Below, piece after piece: positions 43,358 through 52,181 of a DNA stretch of 64,000 bases (positions are counted from its first letter, which is position 1; the number at the start of each line of letters is the position of its first letter). The stretch comes from Prevotella sp. P2-180. Lineage in GTDB: Bacteria; Bacteroidota; Bacteroidia; Bacteroidales; Bacteroidaceae. The position numbers were made by a program, and so were the translations under genes. The DNA is taken from NCBI RefSeq assembly GCF_002251435.1, contig NZ_NPJI01000034.1:62001-126000 (forward strand). Reading direction: 5' to 3'. Under the pieces are notes generated by a model. It saw nothing but the letters and a program-made list of their open reading frames with translations. It was not told the DNA's origin and ran no database searches.

Positions 43358-44065
43358 ATGGAATACAAAGATAAGGTAGTAATAGTGACAGGCGGTGCGC
43401 ATGGCATCGGCAAATGTATCTCAGAGGAGTTCCGAAAGAGAGGGGCTTCTGTTGCGGTCATTGATGTGCGTGCGGGCGACCATTTCGTTGGAGACATCTC
43501 CCAGAAGAATGTGCTGGAAACCTTTGCCGATGAAATAATTGGCAAGTACGGCAAAGTGGATTACATAGTCAATAATGCCCTTCCTCTGATGAAGGGGCTG
43601 GATGAATGTACGTGGGAGGAGTTTCAGTATGCCTTGACAGTCGGGATTACTGCACCTTTCTATCTTGTCAAGCTGCTCGCTCCGTATCTTGCCGAGGGAG
43701 CATCGATAGTAAACATATCATCCTCGCGCGACCGCATGAGTCAGCCGCAGACAGAGAGCTACACGGCTGCCAAGGGAGGTATTGCCGCCCTTACCCATGC
43801 CCTTGCCGTTACACTTCGGGGCAAGGCAAGGGTCAACTCCATTTCTCCGGGATGGATTGATACGGACTTTAAGGAATACGATGGCGCAGATGCGGTGCAG
43901 CAGCCGGCAGGACGTGTTGGCAACCCGATGGACATCGCCAATATGGTGCTGTTCCTCTGCTCCGACAAGGCAGGATTCATCACTGGCGAGAATATCTGCA
44001 TCGACGGTGGCATGACCCGGCAGATGATTTATCATGGCGATCATGGTTGGACGTTAACCGAGTAA
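43358..44065 (+). CDS. SDR-family NAD(P)-dependent oxidoreductase
   Basis: 235 residues from the ATG at 43358. Rossmann motif TGGAHGIG (residues ~10-17), VNNA, catalytic Ser in NISSSRDR, and YTAAKGG (YxxxK). C-terminal GENICIDGG motif is classical SDR. Substrate unknown. An upstream TTG at 43328 is less likely. First clear gene of the plus-strand accessory island. Confidence 0.9.
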   Translation: MEYKDKVVIVTGGAHGIGKCISEEFRKRGASVAVIDVRAGDHFVGDISQKNVLETFADEIIGKYGKVDYIVNNALPLMKGLDECTWEEFQYALTVGITAPFYLVKLLAPYLAEGASIVNISSSRDRMSQPQTESYTAAKGGIAALTHALAVTLRGKARVNSISPGWIDTDFKEYDGADAVQQPAGRVGNPMDIANMVLFLCSDKAGFITGENICIDGGMTRQMIYHGDHGWTLTE

Positions 44066-44088
44066 ATAACAAGGAATTCATCGGATAA

Positions 44089-44358
44089 ATGGAAGAAATT
44101 ATCTGTTTTCTCCTTGCCATCAACATTGCCACATTCCTCTTGTACGGCATTGACAAGTACAAGGCAAAGAAAAACAAATGGCGCATATCAGAGGCTACAC
44201 TGCTGACGATGGCTGCCATAGGTGGCAGTATCGGAGCATGGGCAGGTATGCGACTTTGGCATCATAAGACGATGCACAAGAAATTCAAGTATGGCATACC
44301 TGTAATAATCATCATGCAGATTGCCTTGGTGGTATATCTGCTAACAAATTTTGAATGA
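44089..44358 (+). CDS. DUF1294 small membrane protein
   Basis: 89 residues. Two or three membrane helices with the DUF1294 pattern Y-G-I-D-K-Y-K-A-K-K-N-K-W-R-I-S-E at the first loop, then GGSIGAWAGMRLWHHKTMHKKF. Function unknown. 23 bp after the SDR gene and 3 bp before the FKBP gene. Confidence 0.85.
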   Translation: MEEIICFLLAINIATFLLYGIDKYKAKKNKWRISEATLLTMAAIGGSIGAWAGMRLWHHKTMHKKFKYGIPVIIIMQIALVVYLLTNFE

Positions 44359-44361
44359 ACA

Positions 44362-44760
44362 ATGAATAAAAGAGAATACGCACAAGCTAATAAAGATTGG
44401 CTTGCTAACAAAGCACAGGAAGAGGGAGTGAAACCGCTCCCCAAGGGTATATATTATAAGGTGTTGGCAGAGGGCAAGGCTGACGGAAAGCATCCTACGC
44501 CTCGAAACATAGTTACTGCACATTACACAGGCCGAACCATCGACGGCAAGCAGTTTGACAGCAGCCGTGGCGGTGCTCCATTGGCAATACGTCTCTGTGA
44601 TCTCATTGAAGGTTGGATCATTGCCATGCAGCAGATGTGTGTGGGCGACAAATGGGAGGTCTATATCCCTGCCGAAATGGGTTATGGCAAGTTCTCGCAA
44701 CCAGGCATCCCTGGGGGCTCCACCCTCGTTTTTGAGATTGAGCTTTTTGGCATTGCGTAA
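44362..44760 (+). CDS. FKBP-type peptidyl-prolyl cis-trans isomerase
   Basis: 132 residues, cytosolic (no signal peptide). FKBP core: VTAHYTGRTIDGKQFDSSRGG, MCVGDKWEVYIPAEMGYG, IPGGSTLVFEIELF. Catalyses proline isomerisation in protein folding. Part of the same closely spaced run. Confidence 0.92.
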   Translation: MNKREYAQANKDWLANKAQEEGVKPLPKGIYYKVLAEGKADGKHPTPRNIVTAHYTGRTIDGKQFDSSRGGAPLAIRLCDLIEGWIIAMQQMCVGDKWEVYIPAEMGYGKFSQPGIPGGSTLVFEIELFGIA

Positions 44761-44851
44761 GTAAAGGAAACAGAATATAAACAAGATATGAATAAAGCCA
44801 AATGTATAAGATAGAAAAAAATGTTTTTGAATAAATTCGACAGTACAAAAA

Positions 44852-45580
44852 ATGAAAGATAAGATTATTTCATTTATCTGGCAGCACTTTCTGCTTCTCA
44901 TTTCGCTTTATGTGATGACGCTTGGAGTAGCCGTATGCGTCAGGAGTCAACTTGGTAGCAGCGTGATCTCGACCATACCATACGTTATGGCGAGTGCTGG
45001 CGAGTTTATGGACGCAGTACCGGAGTGGACCATCGGTACCTATACCATACTAATGAATGCCGTCTTCGTTGTGGCACAGATACTGATACTAAGAAGAAAC
45101 TTTGAGTGGGTACAGCTGTTCCAGCTCGTTATCGGATGTTTCTTCGGTATGCTCATTGACTTGAACATGTATCTGACACAGTGGCTCCTGTCCGATACGC
45201 TCTGGATTAACGCCTTGGTACAGATTGCCGGTTGTACCATCCTTGGCATCGGCATTGCTATGGAGGTTAAATGTGGTTCCGTAACTATGCCTGGTGAAGG
45301 AATTACGATTGCTATCCACAAGGTTACAGGTCTTGAGTTTCCGAAAGCAAAGATAAGAGTTGACACTTCACTCGTCATCCTTGCCGTCATCCTCTGCTTT
45401 CTTTTGCTCGGATCTTGGCAATGGCAGATAGTAGGCGTTGGCACACTATTCGCCATGGTTTATGTGGGCATGGTGGTTAGATTTACCGACAAACATATCG
45501 GGTGGTTTGACCGCATCCTTGCCTACAAACCAGGATTCCGTCGCTATGTCTATGGGTTGGCTCGCTATATTAAACACTAA
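44852..45580 (+). CDS. YczE/YitT-like (DUF6198) membrane protein
   Basis: 242 residues with about five to six membrane helices (LLLISLYVMTLGVAVCV, YTILMNAVFVVAQILIL, LFQLVIGCFFGMLIDL, LVQIAGCTILGIGIAM, LVILAVILCFLLLG, GVGTLFAMVYVGMVV) and the conserved loop GSVTMPGEGITIAI. Family function unknown. Confidence 0.75.
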   Translation: MKDKIISFIWQHFLLLISLYVMTLGVAVCVRSQLGSSVISTIPYVMASAGEFMDAVPEWTIGTYTILMNAVFVVAQILILRRNFEWVQLFQLVIGCFFGMLIDLNMYLTQWLLSDTLWINALVQIAGCTILGIGIAMEVKCGSVTMPGEGITIAIHKVTGLEFPKAKIRVDTSLVILAVILCFLLLGSWQWQIVGVGTLFAMVYVGMVVRFTDKHIGWFDRILAYKPGFRRYVYGLARYIKH

Positions 45581-45671
45581 TAACACATTAAATGATGATA
45601 TTTGGCTATCTTGAAATTGAACTTGACAATGAGATTTCTGCAACTCATCAAGCTTACAATAGAGACTAACA

Positions 45672-46099
45672 ATGAAAATGAAAGAAATGTGGTTGATATT
45701 TGCAATTCTTTCTGCTGTTTTTGCTGCAGCTACATCCATACTGGCAAAGATTGGTATCGAAGGCGTAGATTCCAATCTGGCTACGGCCATCCGCACCATG
45801 GTGGTTCTGCTGATGGCATGGGGCATGGTATTCCTGACTCATAGCCAGGGAGGTATCAGCTCCATAACACCAAAGAGTTGGCTATTCCTCATACTTTCTG
45901 GTTTTGCAACGGGAGCATCTTTGCTATGCTCCTTCTATGCCTTGAAGATAGGCGAAGTCAACAAGGTTGTACCAATAGATAAGTGTAGTTTGGTACTGAC
46001 CATACTCTTTGCGGCCTCTTCTTAGGTGAAGCTTTCACATGGAAGACTCTTGTAGGTTCCATACTTCTACTTGCTGGAACATTGATCATAATATTGTAA
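45672..46099 (+). pseudogene. EamA/DMT-family transporter, frameshifted
   Basis: The first frame gives 117 residues of a small four-to-five-helix EamA-type transporter (MWLIFAILSAVFAAATSILAKIG, AIRTMVVLLMAWGMV, FLILSGFATGASLLCSFYALKIG) and stops at ...FAASS. In the next frame, the reading continues L-F-L-G-E-A-F-T-W-K-T-L-V-G-S-I-L-L-L-A-G-T to a stop at 46097-46099. One base missing near 46011-46015 explains it. Restored length ~141 residues fits single-domain EamA proteins. Either a recent mutation or a sequencing error. Confidence 0.8.
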
Positions 46100-46112
46100 A
46101 TAGATTAAGATA

Positions 46113-47147
46113 ATGAAAGCATATACATATATAGATAAAGGCAGGTTTGAATTGATTGACAAGCCCAAGCCTATGATTCAGGAACCTACGGATGCCATAG
46201 TTCGTGTGACCATGAGCAGCATCTGCACAAGTGACCTGCATATCAAGCATGGCAGTGTTCCAAGGGCTGTGCCCGGCATCACCGTCGGGCATGAGATGGT
46301 GGGTGTAGTGGAAGAACTGGGCAATGAAGTCGGGGGATTCTGTAAAGGCGACCGTGTGACGGTGAACGTGGAAACTTTCTGTGGAGAATGTTTCTACTGC
46401 AAGCATGGCTATGTGAACAACTGTACATCGCCACACGGTGGATGGGCACTTGGCTGCCGCATCGATGGCGGTCAGACGGAATATGTTCGTGTACCATTGG
46501 CACAGCAGGGACTGAACCATATCCCCGACGGTGTTACAGACGAACAGGCGTTGTTTGTGGGTGACATCCTCGCCACGGGTTTCTGGGCGGCACGTATCAG
46601 CGAAATCTCTACAGATGACACTGTGTTGATTATCGGAGCAGGACCTACAGGCATCTGCACTTTGCTTTGCACCATGCTGAAACATCCCAAGCGCATCATT
46701 GTCTGTGAGCAATCAGCTGAACGTCGGGCTTTCGTTAAAGCGCATTACGCCGATGTATTGCTGACGACTCCAGATGAATGTTCCGACTTCGTAATGCAGC
46801 ACAGCGACCATGGAGGTGCTGACCGAGTACTGGAAGTGGCTGGTGGTAAGGACACTTTCCAACTGGCCTGGCAATGTGCTCGTCCCAATGCAATAGTGAC
46901 TGTTGTTGCCCTTTATGATGAGCCACAGGTACTGCCTCTGCCTCAGATGTACGGCAAGAACCTTACCTTTAAGACGGGAGGTGTGGATGGATGTGATTGC
47001 CAGGAAATCCTGCAACTCATCAAGGAGGAAAAGATTGACACCACACCGCTCATCACCCACCGTTTTCCGTTGGAGAGGATAGCTGAAGCCTATGAACTCT
47101 TTGAGCAGAAGCGAGATGGAGTGATCAAAATGGCCATAACTCAGTAA
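46113..47147 (+). CDS. Zinc-dependent alcohol dehydrogenase (MDR family)
   Basis: 344 residues. Catalytic zinc ligands C in SSICTSDLHIKHG and GHE in VGHEMVGVVEELG; structural zinc C-x2-C-x2-C-x7-C (CGECFYCKHGYVNNC); Rossmann motif IIGAGPTGICTL. Oxidises or reduces an unknown alcohol/aldehyde with NAD(P). Starts 13 bp after the EamA remnant's stop and ends 15 bp before the beta-lactamase fusion. Confidence 0.92.
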   Translation: MKAYTYIDKGRFELIDKPKPMIQEPTDAIVRVTMSSICTSDLHIKHGSVPRAVPGITVGHEMVGVVEELGNEVGGFCKGDRVTVNVETFCGECFYCKHGYVNNCTSPHGGWALGCRIDGGQTEYVRVPLAQQGLNHIPDGVTDEQALFVGDILATGFWAARISEISTDDTVLIIGAGPTGICTLLCTMLKHPKRIIVCEQSAERRAFVKAHYADVLLTTPDECSDFVMQHSDHGGADRVLEVAGGKDTFQLAWQCARPNAIVTVVALYDEPQVLPLPQMYGKNLTFKTGGVDGCDCQEILQLIKEEKIDTTPLITHRFPLERIAEAYELFEQKRDGVIKMAITQ

Positions 47148-47162
47148 ACAGATAAAGAGAAG

Positions 47163-48935
47163 ATGAAGTTATATCAAATCATATTCAACCCCACAGAAGG
47201 GACTCGACGTGTGAGCAAAATCCTACACTTTCTGCTTCTCACCTTTTTCCTGGCTTACATCCAGACTACAGAGGCGAAAGGTCAATTTCCATGTTTTTCA
47301 TTTGGGGCAAGCATGATGAATGGGGATTTATATTGCGGTCATCAGGAGAATAGTGTTTTTGCCATGCACAGCGTCATGAAATTTCCACAGGCTTTATACG
47401 TAGCAGACTACTTGCACAAGAAAGGTCTGTCACTGAGCGACTCTGTTCTTGTACACAAGGATAGCCTGGACGCTGAGACATGGTCGCCCATGATGTCAAA
47501 ATTTGAAGGGGCACGTTATTTCACGTTTGCTGAGTTAATAGAATGGTCTTTGCAGCAGAGCGACAATAATGCGTGCGACCTTTTGTTTGCATCATGCGGA
47601 CAGCCGGATGCAGTAGAGAAATATATCCATACGCTTGGATTCAAAGACATCCATGTGCAACTGACGGAGAAAGAGATGAAAAAGAATCCTCATAGAGCCA
47701 TAGAAAACTCAGCTACTCCGAAAGAAATGACCAGACTCTTGGAGTGGTTCTATCTTCATAGGAATGACAACAAGAATCTCTCCTTTATCTGGAATACAAT
47801 GGCAGATTGTAATACTGGTAAGCAACGTATAGCAGCAGTCTTGCCCAAAGGTGGCAAACTGATTCACAAGACTGGTTCTGGCTTTCCTTCTTCTGACGGA
47901 AGACAAGACAGAAACGATGTTGGTATCGTTCTTTTGCCCGACGGTTCTCACTTGTCTATTGCCATCTTCTCACCAAAGTCAAAAGAGGAGAAAGAGGTGG
48001 CAGAGATTGCAGAACAATGTTTGATGCGCATCCAGGCGGATGAATTCCTACGCAACATGCCGCCGGACCTACAACACAAACAGACATTGGCTATACTCAG
48101 GGCTATAGATGGAGATAACAAAGCGTTGATGGCTGTGCGCAATGCCCGGAATGCTCCACCCAAGTATTCTGACCATGTGGAAACAAAGATGATTACCCCA
48201 AACATGCGCCTATATGAGCCCAAGGGAAGTCAAGACCAACACCTTCCTGTATTGTTGTATCTGCATGGAGGTGGCTGGACTTTTGGCAGCATCAACAGTT
48301 GTGGAAGATTCTGTGATGCCCTGGCTGCATCAGGCAAGATGAGAGTCATCGCTCTTGACTATCGTTTGGCTCCAGAGCATCCTTATCCTGAAGGACTGGA
48401 CGATTGTATCTCTGCCGTCAATTACATCATCGACCATACTGCAGAGCTGCATATTGATGCCAACCACATCACCATTGGCGGTGACAGTTCGGGAGGTAAC
48501 CTTGCTTTGGCCACGGCTTTGTCAGAAACATGCCGCGACAAAACAGAATCCTTGCTTCTGTTCTACCCTGTGACAAAGGCTTTTGACGATGGTTCGGAAT
48601 CATGGCAGCACTATGGTAAAGGCTTTGGTTTGGATGCCGAAATCATGGAAGCTTTCAATCGGGCGTACACCATCAATGCTGACAATCGCTGTTCTGCCAT
48701 TAGCGTAGGCCTGTGTAGTGATGAAGTGTTGAATATGCTTCCGAGAACCTTGCTCATCGCTGCTGAAAGGGACATTCTGCGCGATCAAGGATTGAATCTT
48801 GCAGAAAGGATGTGCGGAAATATACAACGGATAGAATATAAAGGAGCCGTACATCTTTTCATCACAGTTCCCGGCCAGGATACGGCATTTGACAGAGCAG
48901 TCAAAGATGCCATTGGATTTATTTGTAACAAATAA
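47163..48935 (+). CDS. Fusion: class A beta-lactamase-like domain + HSL-type alpha/beta hydrolase
   Basis: 590 residues. Membrane/signal segment at ~19-36 (KILHFLLLTFFLAYIQTTEA). The N-terminal half has every class A beta-lactamase mark: SVMK with Ser70, SDN at 133-135, a Glu in ENSATPKEM (~181), and KTG at 236-238. Overall resemblance is to the Bacteroidota A2 group (CfxA/CblA/PER-like), e.g. HTLGFKDIHVQLTEKEM. From ~residue 345 it is a hormone-sensitive-lipase-type esterase: HGGGW at 368-372, GDSSGG with nucleophile Ser442, late Asp in AAERDIL and His in GAVHLF. No stop or frameshift lies between them. The N-half could act on beta-lactams; the C-half on a small ester. Likely periplasmic. 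Confidence 0.88.
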   Translation: MKLYQIIFNPTEGTRRVSKILHFLLLTFFLAYIQTTEAKGQFPCFSFGASMMNGDLYCGHQENSVFAMHSVMKFPQALYVADYLHKKGLSLSDSVLVHKDSLDAETWSPMMSKFEGARYFTFAELIEWSLQQSDNNACDLLFASCGQPDAVEKYIHTLGFKDIHVQLTEKEMKKNPHRAIENSATPKEMTRLLEWFYLHRNDNKNLSFIWNTMADCNTGKQRIAAVLPKGGKLIHKTGSGFPSSDGRQDRNDVGIVLLPDGSHLSIAIFSPKSKEEKEVAEIAEQCLMRIQADEFLRNMPPDLQHKQTLAILRAIDGDNKALMAVRNARNAPPKYSDHVETKMITPNMRLYEPKGSQDQHLPVLLYLHGGGWTFGSINSCGRFCDALAASGKMRVIALDYRLAPEHPYPEGLDDCISAVNYIIDHTAELHIDANHITIGGDSSGGNLALATALSETCRDKTESLLLFYPVTKAFDDGSESWQHYGKGFGLDAEIMEAFNRAYTINADNRCSAISVGLCSDEVLNMLPRTLLIAAERDILRDQGLNLAERMCGNIQRIEYKGAVHLFITVPGQDTAFDRAVKDAIGFICNK

Positions 48936-48954
48936 TAAAACGAAATATTCAGTT

Positions 48955-50496
48955 ATGAGCAAAATTGAAGAACTAAAGCAATTAATGTCTATTGAAGGCT
49001 GTAATACAGCACCAGACATCAAACGACATTTCGACCATATAGCAAAATTGTTGTTTGAATGTTTCGTCATTGAGTACGAAGGCTCACTCTATTTATTCAA
49101 TGATATTGAGTTCTATTATTACAACAAGAACCATCGAGACATTATTACCCATCCACGTATCTCCAAGGCAATGCGATGGTATATAAACGATTTTGGTGGG
49201 ATTGACTTAAATTTTGAAAGTTCGATAAAAGCCAAAATCATCTCCAATGACAAGAAGAAATCTTCAAAACATTATTTTTTGGATGATAATGCTTCTTTCG
49301 GCGGAATTCTTCTACGCAAATTAACGAAGGAAGATGGCAGTGAGATACTGGACGGTCCATGGGCTTGCGCTGAGCTTTTCAGGACTTTCAATGCAGTTAG
49401 TGGAGATGGTGATTTCCCTCGCCTGGTTGAACATAACAATGGCAGTGTAGCATATGTATGTGAGAAAAGAAAAAATCTTCGAACGCAGCAGCAAAACATT
49501 GAAAAAAAAGTATGTAGCATTATTGGAAAATTTGAGTCATATCCAAAATTTGAACTCCTATGCAACGACTTCGCGATATTCGAGGAGAAAAGATATAGGT
49601 ATGTTCGTTGTGAAAATCTGATGCATGATTCCGACACTAATGAAGTGTATTTCTCCACATGGCTAAAGGATAAACGTGACGGTCATCCAGAGTTCTATCA
49701 TAGGCTTATTGACTTGCTGAATGATATTGGAATAACGACAAAAGAGTTACATTACACGGAGGATTACTGGGCTCGTGACTACATGCCCATTCAATTGGGA
49801 AAAGAAGAGTTCGTGAAGTATCGTTATTATCCAGATTATCTTGTAAATAGCAACAAACCAGGAGATGCTGACACAATAACAGATTGCACAAAAGTGCTAC
49901 ATGGAATGGGTATAAACTGTCGGAAAACAAACCTTATTATTGATGGTGGTAATATGGTTTGTTGTGGCCCTTATATCGTCATGACTGATAAGGTATATAC
50001 AGAAAATCATTACGAAAAGGGAGACATGGCGTTCAAGCATAAATTGGAATCAGAACTTGGTCATCCTGTGATAATCATTCCTTGGACTTTACATGGAGAT
50101 TTCAACTCTGATGATACTGATAAATATGGGCACTCTGATGGTTTTCTCAGGTGGTGTGGAGATAATCGTATTCTAATGGGAAACCATGGTGATGAATATC
50201 CAGAAGAAGCAAAAGAGATAAAAGATATTCTGGTAGAATATGGATTCTCTGTCACAGAAATGCGTTTCAACGATATTGTTTCTTCTCCTTGTAAAGAACT
50301 TAACTGGGCATATATTAATTTTCTTCAGGTTGGAAAGCATATTGTTATGCCATCCTTCAATATCGAGGAAGACAATATAGCGTATCAGTATGTCAAAAAC
50401 GCCTTTCCTGATTGTCATATACATCTGTTAGAAATGACGGAAATAGCAAAAGAAGGAGGAGCTTTGCATTGTATTAGTTGGAACATTCAAAGATGA
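48955..50496 (+). CDS. Agmatine-deiminase-like (PAD_porph) enzyme with extra N-terminal domain
   Basis: 513 residues from the ATG at 48955. The C-terminal ~270 residues are the guanidino-group-modifying fold: ELHYTEDYWARDYMPIQLG, YYPDYL, NLIIDGGNMV, GHSDGFLRW, and the catalytic Cys in GGALHCISW. Family enzymes hydrolyse agmatine or peptidyl-arginine. The N-terminal ~200 residues (LYLFNDIEFYYYNKNHRDIITHPR, GIDLNFES, FGGILLRKL) form a separate domain, also seen alone in Bacteroidota, whose function I do not know; it faintly resembles 3-methyladenine glycosylase-type folds. 19 bp after the beta-lactamase fusion. Confidence 0.78.
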   Translation: MSKIEELKQLMSIEGCNTAPDIKRHFDHIAKLLFECFVIEYEGSLYLFNDIEFYYYNKNHRDIITHPRISKAMRWYINDFGGIDLNFESSIKAKIISNDKKKSSKHYFLDDNASFGGILLRKLTKEDGSEILDGPWACAELFRTFNAVSGDGDFPRLVEHNNGSVAYVCEKRKNLRTQQQNIEKKVCSIIGKFESYPKFELLCNDFAIFEEKRYRYVRCENLMHDSDTNEVYFSTWLKDKRDGHPEFYHRLIDLLNDIGITTKELHYTEDYWARDYMPIQLGKEEFVKYRYYPDYLVNSNKPGDADTITDCTKVLHGMGINCRKTNLIIDGGNMVCCGPYIVMTDKVYTENHYEKGDMAFKHKLESELGHPVIIIPWTLHGDFNSDDTDKYGHSDGFLRWCGDNRILMGNHGDEYPEEAKEIKDILVEYGFSVTEMRFNDIVSSPCKELNWAYINFLQVGKHIVMPSFNIEEDNIAYQYVKNAFPDCHIHLLEMTEIAKEGGALHCISWNIQR

Positions 50497-50518
50497 GGAC
50501 TGAATAAACCCAACAATA

Positions 50519-50722
50519 ATGACCGCACCGAATATTGAATCATCCACACGAGAAGAGCGTTTGGATTACGTCTTGAACGAATGGCGATGTCTGCATAACT
50601 GCGAGATATGCGGCAAATGCCATGTTCTTAAAGGTCGAAGCGAAGAATCGCTATATGCCGACTATATAGACGGCAAGCGGTCGTATATGGATATAACATT
50701 GGAAATCAGAAGCAACAGATAA
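50519..50722 (+). CDS. Small Cys-rich protein, probable zinc-binding
   Basis: 67 residues with C-L-H-N-C-E-I-C-G-K-C-H, a compact CxxxC/CxxC cluster fit to bind zinc. No family recognised. Its stop overlaps the start of the DUF4186 gene by one base (TAATG), so the two are probably translated together. Confidence 0.6.
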   Translation: MTAPNIESSTREERLDYVLNEWRCLHNCEICGKCHVLKGRSEESLYADYIDGKRSYMDITLEIRSNR

Positions 50723-51159
50723 TGGTGTCACAGAAATACATATATCCATCATTGTTCCCTGAGGAAGAATTGAATGAGAACATTTCTTCTGAGAGGAAAG
50801 AATATGACCTGACGAATCTCTTTGAGAGATTGGCAAAGTCAGACTTTCGCAGCCGTTTCCATCTGTCAATGAAAGACAGGGAATATATAATGGAAAAGGG
50901 GTTGCCTACGATACGAAATCACGCTGAGGACTTCATAGCAAAAAGACTTGCTCCGGCTGTTATACCGAACGACGGCAAGCAGACTCCTATGCGTGGGCAT
51001 CCTGTTTTTTTGGCCCAACATGCCACTGGCTGTTGTTGCCGGGGCTGTTTCTTCAAGTGGCATCATATTCCAGCAGGCAGGGCACTGACTAAGGAAGAAC
51101 AGGAATATGCTGTTGCTGTATTGATGGCATGGATTGAAAAACAGATGAATAAAGGATGA
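50722..51159 (+). CDS. DUF4186 protein
   Basis: 145 residues. Matches DUF4186: FRSRFHLSMKDREYIMEKGL, TIRNHAEDFIAKRLAPA, QTPMRGHPVFLAQHATGCCCRGCFFKWHHIPAGRALT. The C-C-C-R-G-C and nearby His could bind metal. Function unknown. Overlaps both neighbours (1 bp and 4 bp). Confidence 0.85.
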   Translation: MVSQKYIYPSLFPEEELNENISSERKEYDLTNLFERLAKSDFRSRFHLSMKDREYIMEKGLPTIRNHAEDFIAKRLAPAVIPNDGKQTPMRGHPVFLAQHATGCCCRGCFFKWHHIPAGRALTKEEQEYAVAVLMAWIEKQMNKG

Positions 51160-51362
51160 AGATAGAAGAAGCCATAGTATATGTGATGGTGAAGAGAAAT
51201 GGCGGTATGACTACCGACCAAATTGCTGATGCCATCAATCGCCAAGGGTTGCACCAACGAAAAGACGGTCAGCCTGTGACGAGCAAGCAGGTGTATGCAA
51301 CGATTTGCCGCTTTCCCGAAATGTTCACAAAAGAAGCAGGCAGGATTATGTTGATGATATAA
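51156..51362 (+). CDS. Small winged-helix (HARE-HTH-like) protein
   Basis: 68 residues. Predicted winged helix: IEEAIVYVMVKRNGGMTTDQIADAINRQGL, then VTSKQVYATICRFPEMFTKEAG. Resembles HARE-HTH modules that sense or bind DNA. ATGA overlap with DUF4186. Confidence 0.6.
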   Translation: MKIEEAIVYVMVKRNGGMTTDQIADAINRQGLHQRKDGQPVTSKQVYATICRFPEMFTKEAGRIMLMI

Positions 51363-51372
51363 ACGTAATGAG

Positions 51373-51606
51373 ATGACAATAGATACAACCAATATGTGCT
51401 CACACCTTAAGAAGAAGCTATTTGAACCTGATGGTGTGTATTATCCGATATGGCAAGCCATGAAGGATGATGAGACCTTGACGGCTGTAGTACGGAGCAG
51501 GCAGTTGCACATCTACAGGAATGGGAAGAAGATTCTCGTTCTGGCAGGCAAGGCACAGCCGAAGGTGATACGCGAAGATAAATTGAATGAATTGATAACA
51601 ATATAA
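51373..51606 (+). CDS. Small protein of unknown function
   Basis: 77 residues (MTIDTTNMCSHLKKKLFEPD...). No family recognised; beta-rich C-terminal half (RQLHIYRNGKKILVLAG). Start is 10 bp after the HARE-HTH stop; its TAA overlaps the flavin reductase ATG by one base. Confidence 0.55.
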   Translation: MTIDTTNMCSHLKKKLFEPDGVYYPIWQAMKDDETLTAVVRSRQLHIYRNGKKILVLAGKAQPKVIREDKLNELITI

Positions 51607-52181
51607 TGAATAGAACTATGAAATCATTTGGACAAAAATCGTGGATGCTTCCACAGCCGGTTTTGATTATCGGCACATACGACAAGAACGGCAACCCCAA
51701 TGCTATGAATGCTGCTTGGGGCGGTCAATGGGACGCTAAAGAGATTATGATTTCCATGGGCGCACATGCCACCACCGAAAACCTGAACGACTGCCCTGAT
51801 TTTACCGTGGCATTTGCTACAAAGCAGACCATGGTAGCTGCTGACTTCGTGGGCATCGTATCAGCCAAGAACGATGCCGACAAGATGGCGAAAGCAGGTT
51901 GGAAATGCGAGAAGTCAGAGAATGTAAACGCACCCGTCTTCACCGACTTTCCGATGACCTTGGAGTGCCGCATCAAGGAAAAGATTGACGAGTCGGAAGA
52001 GGGCTATTACATCGTGGCAGAGATAGTCAACATCCTTGTGGATGAGAACTATCTGGCAGAGGACGGCAAGCCCGACATGGAGAAGATGGAACTCATCGTG
52101 TTCGACCCGATACATCATGGTTACATCGAACTTGGCAAGACCATCGGAAAGGCATTCTCAGATGGCAAGACTTTGAAATGA
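51606..52181 (+). CDS. Flavin reductase-family protein
   Basis: 191 residues. FMN-binding split barrel: QPVLIIGTYDKNGNPNAMNAAWGGQWDAKEIMISMG, DFTVAFATKQTMVAADFVGIVS, FTDFPMTLECRI. Related to flavoredoxins that reduce or store FMN. The ATG at 51618 (MKSFGQKSW) is an alternative start. Overlaps the metallo-hydrolase start by 4 bp. Confidence 0.85.
   Translation: MNRTMKSFGQKSWMLPQPVLIIGTYDKNGNPNAMNAAWGGQWDAKEIMISMGAHATTENLNDCPDFTVAFATKQTMVAADFVGIVSAKNDADKMAKAGWKCEKSENVNAPVFTDFPMTLECRIKEKIDESEEGYYIVAEIVNILVDENYLAEDGKPDMEKMELIVFDPIHHGYIELGKTIGKAFSDGKTLK

Noticed and set aside
43605..44044. Alternative frames inside the SDR gene
   Set aside because: The SDR frame has complete motifs; the others are shadows.
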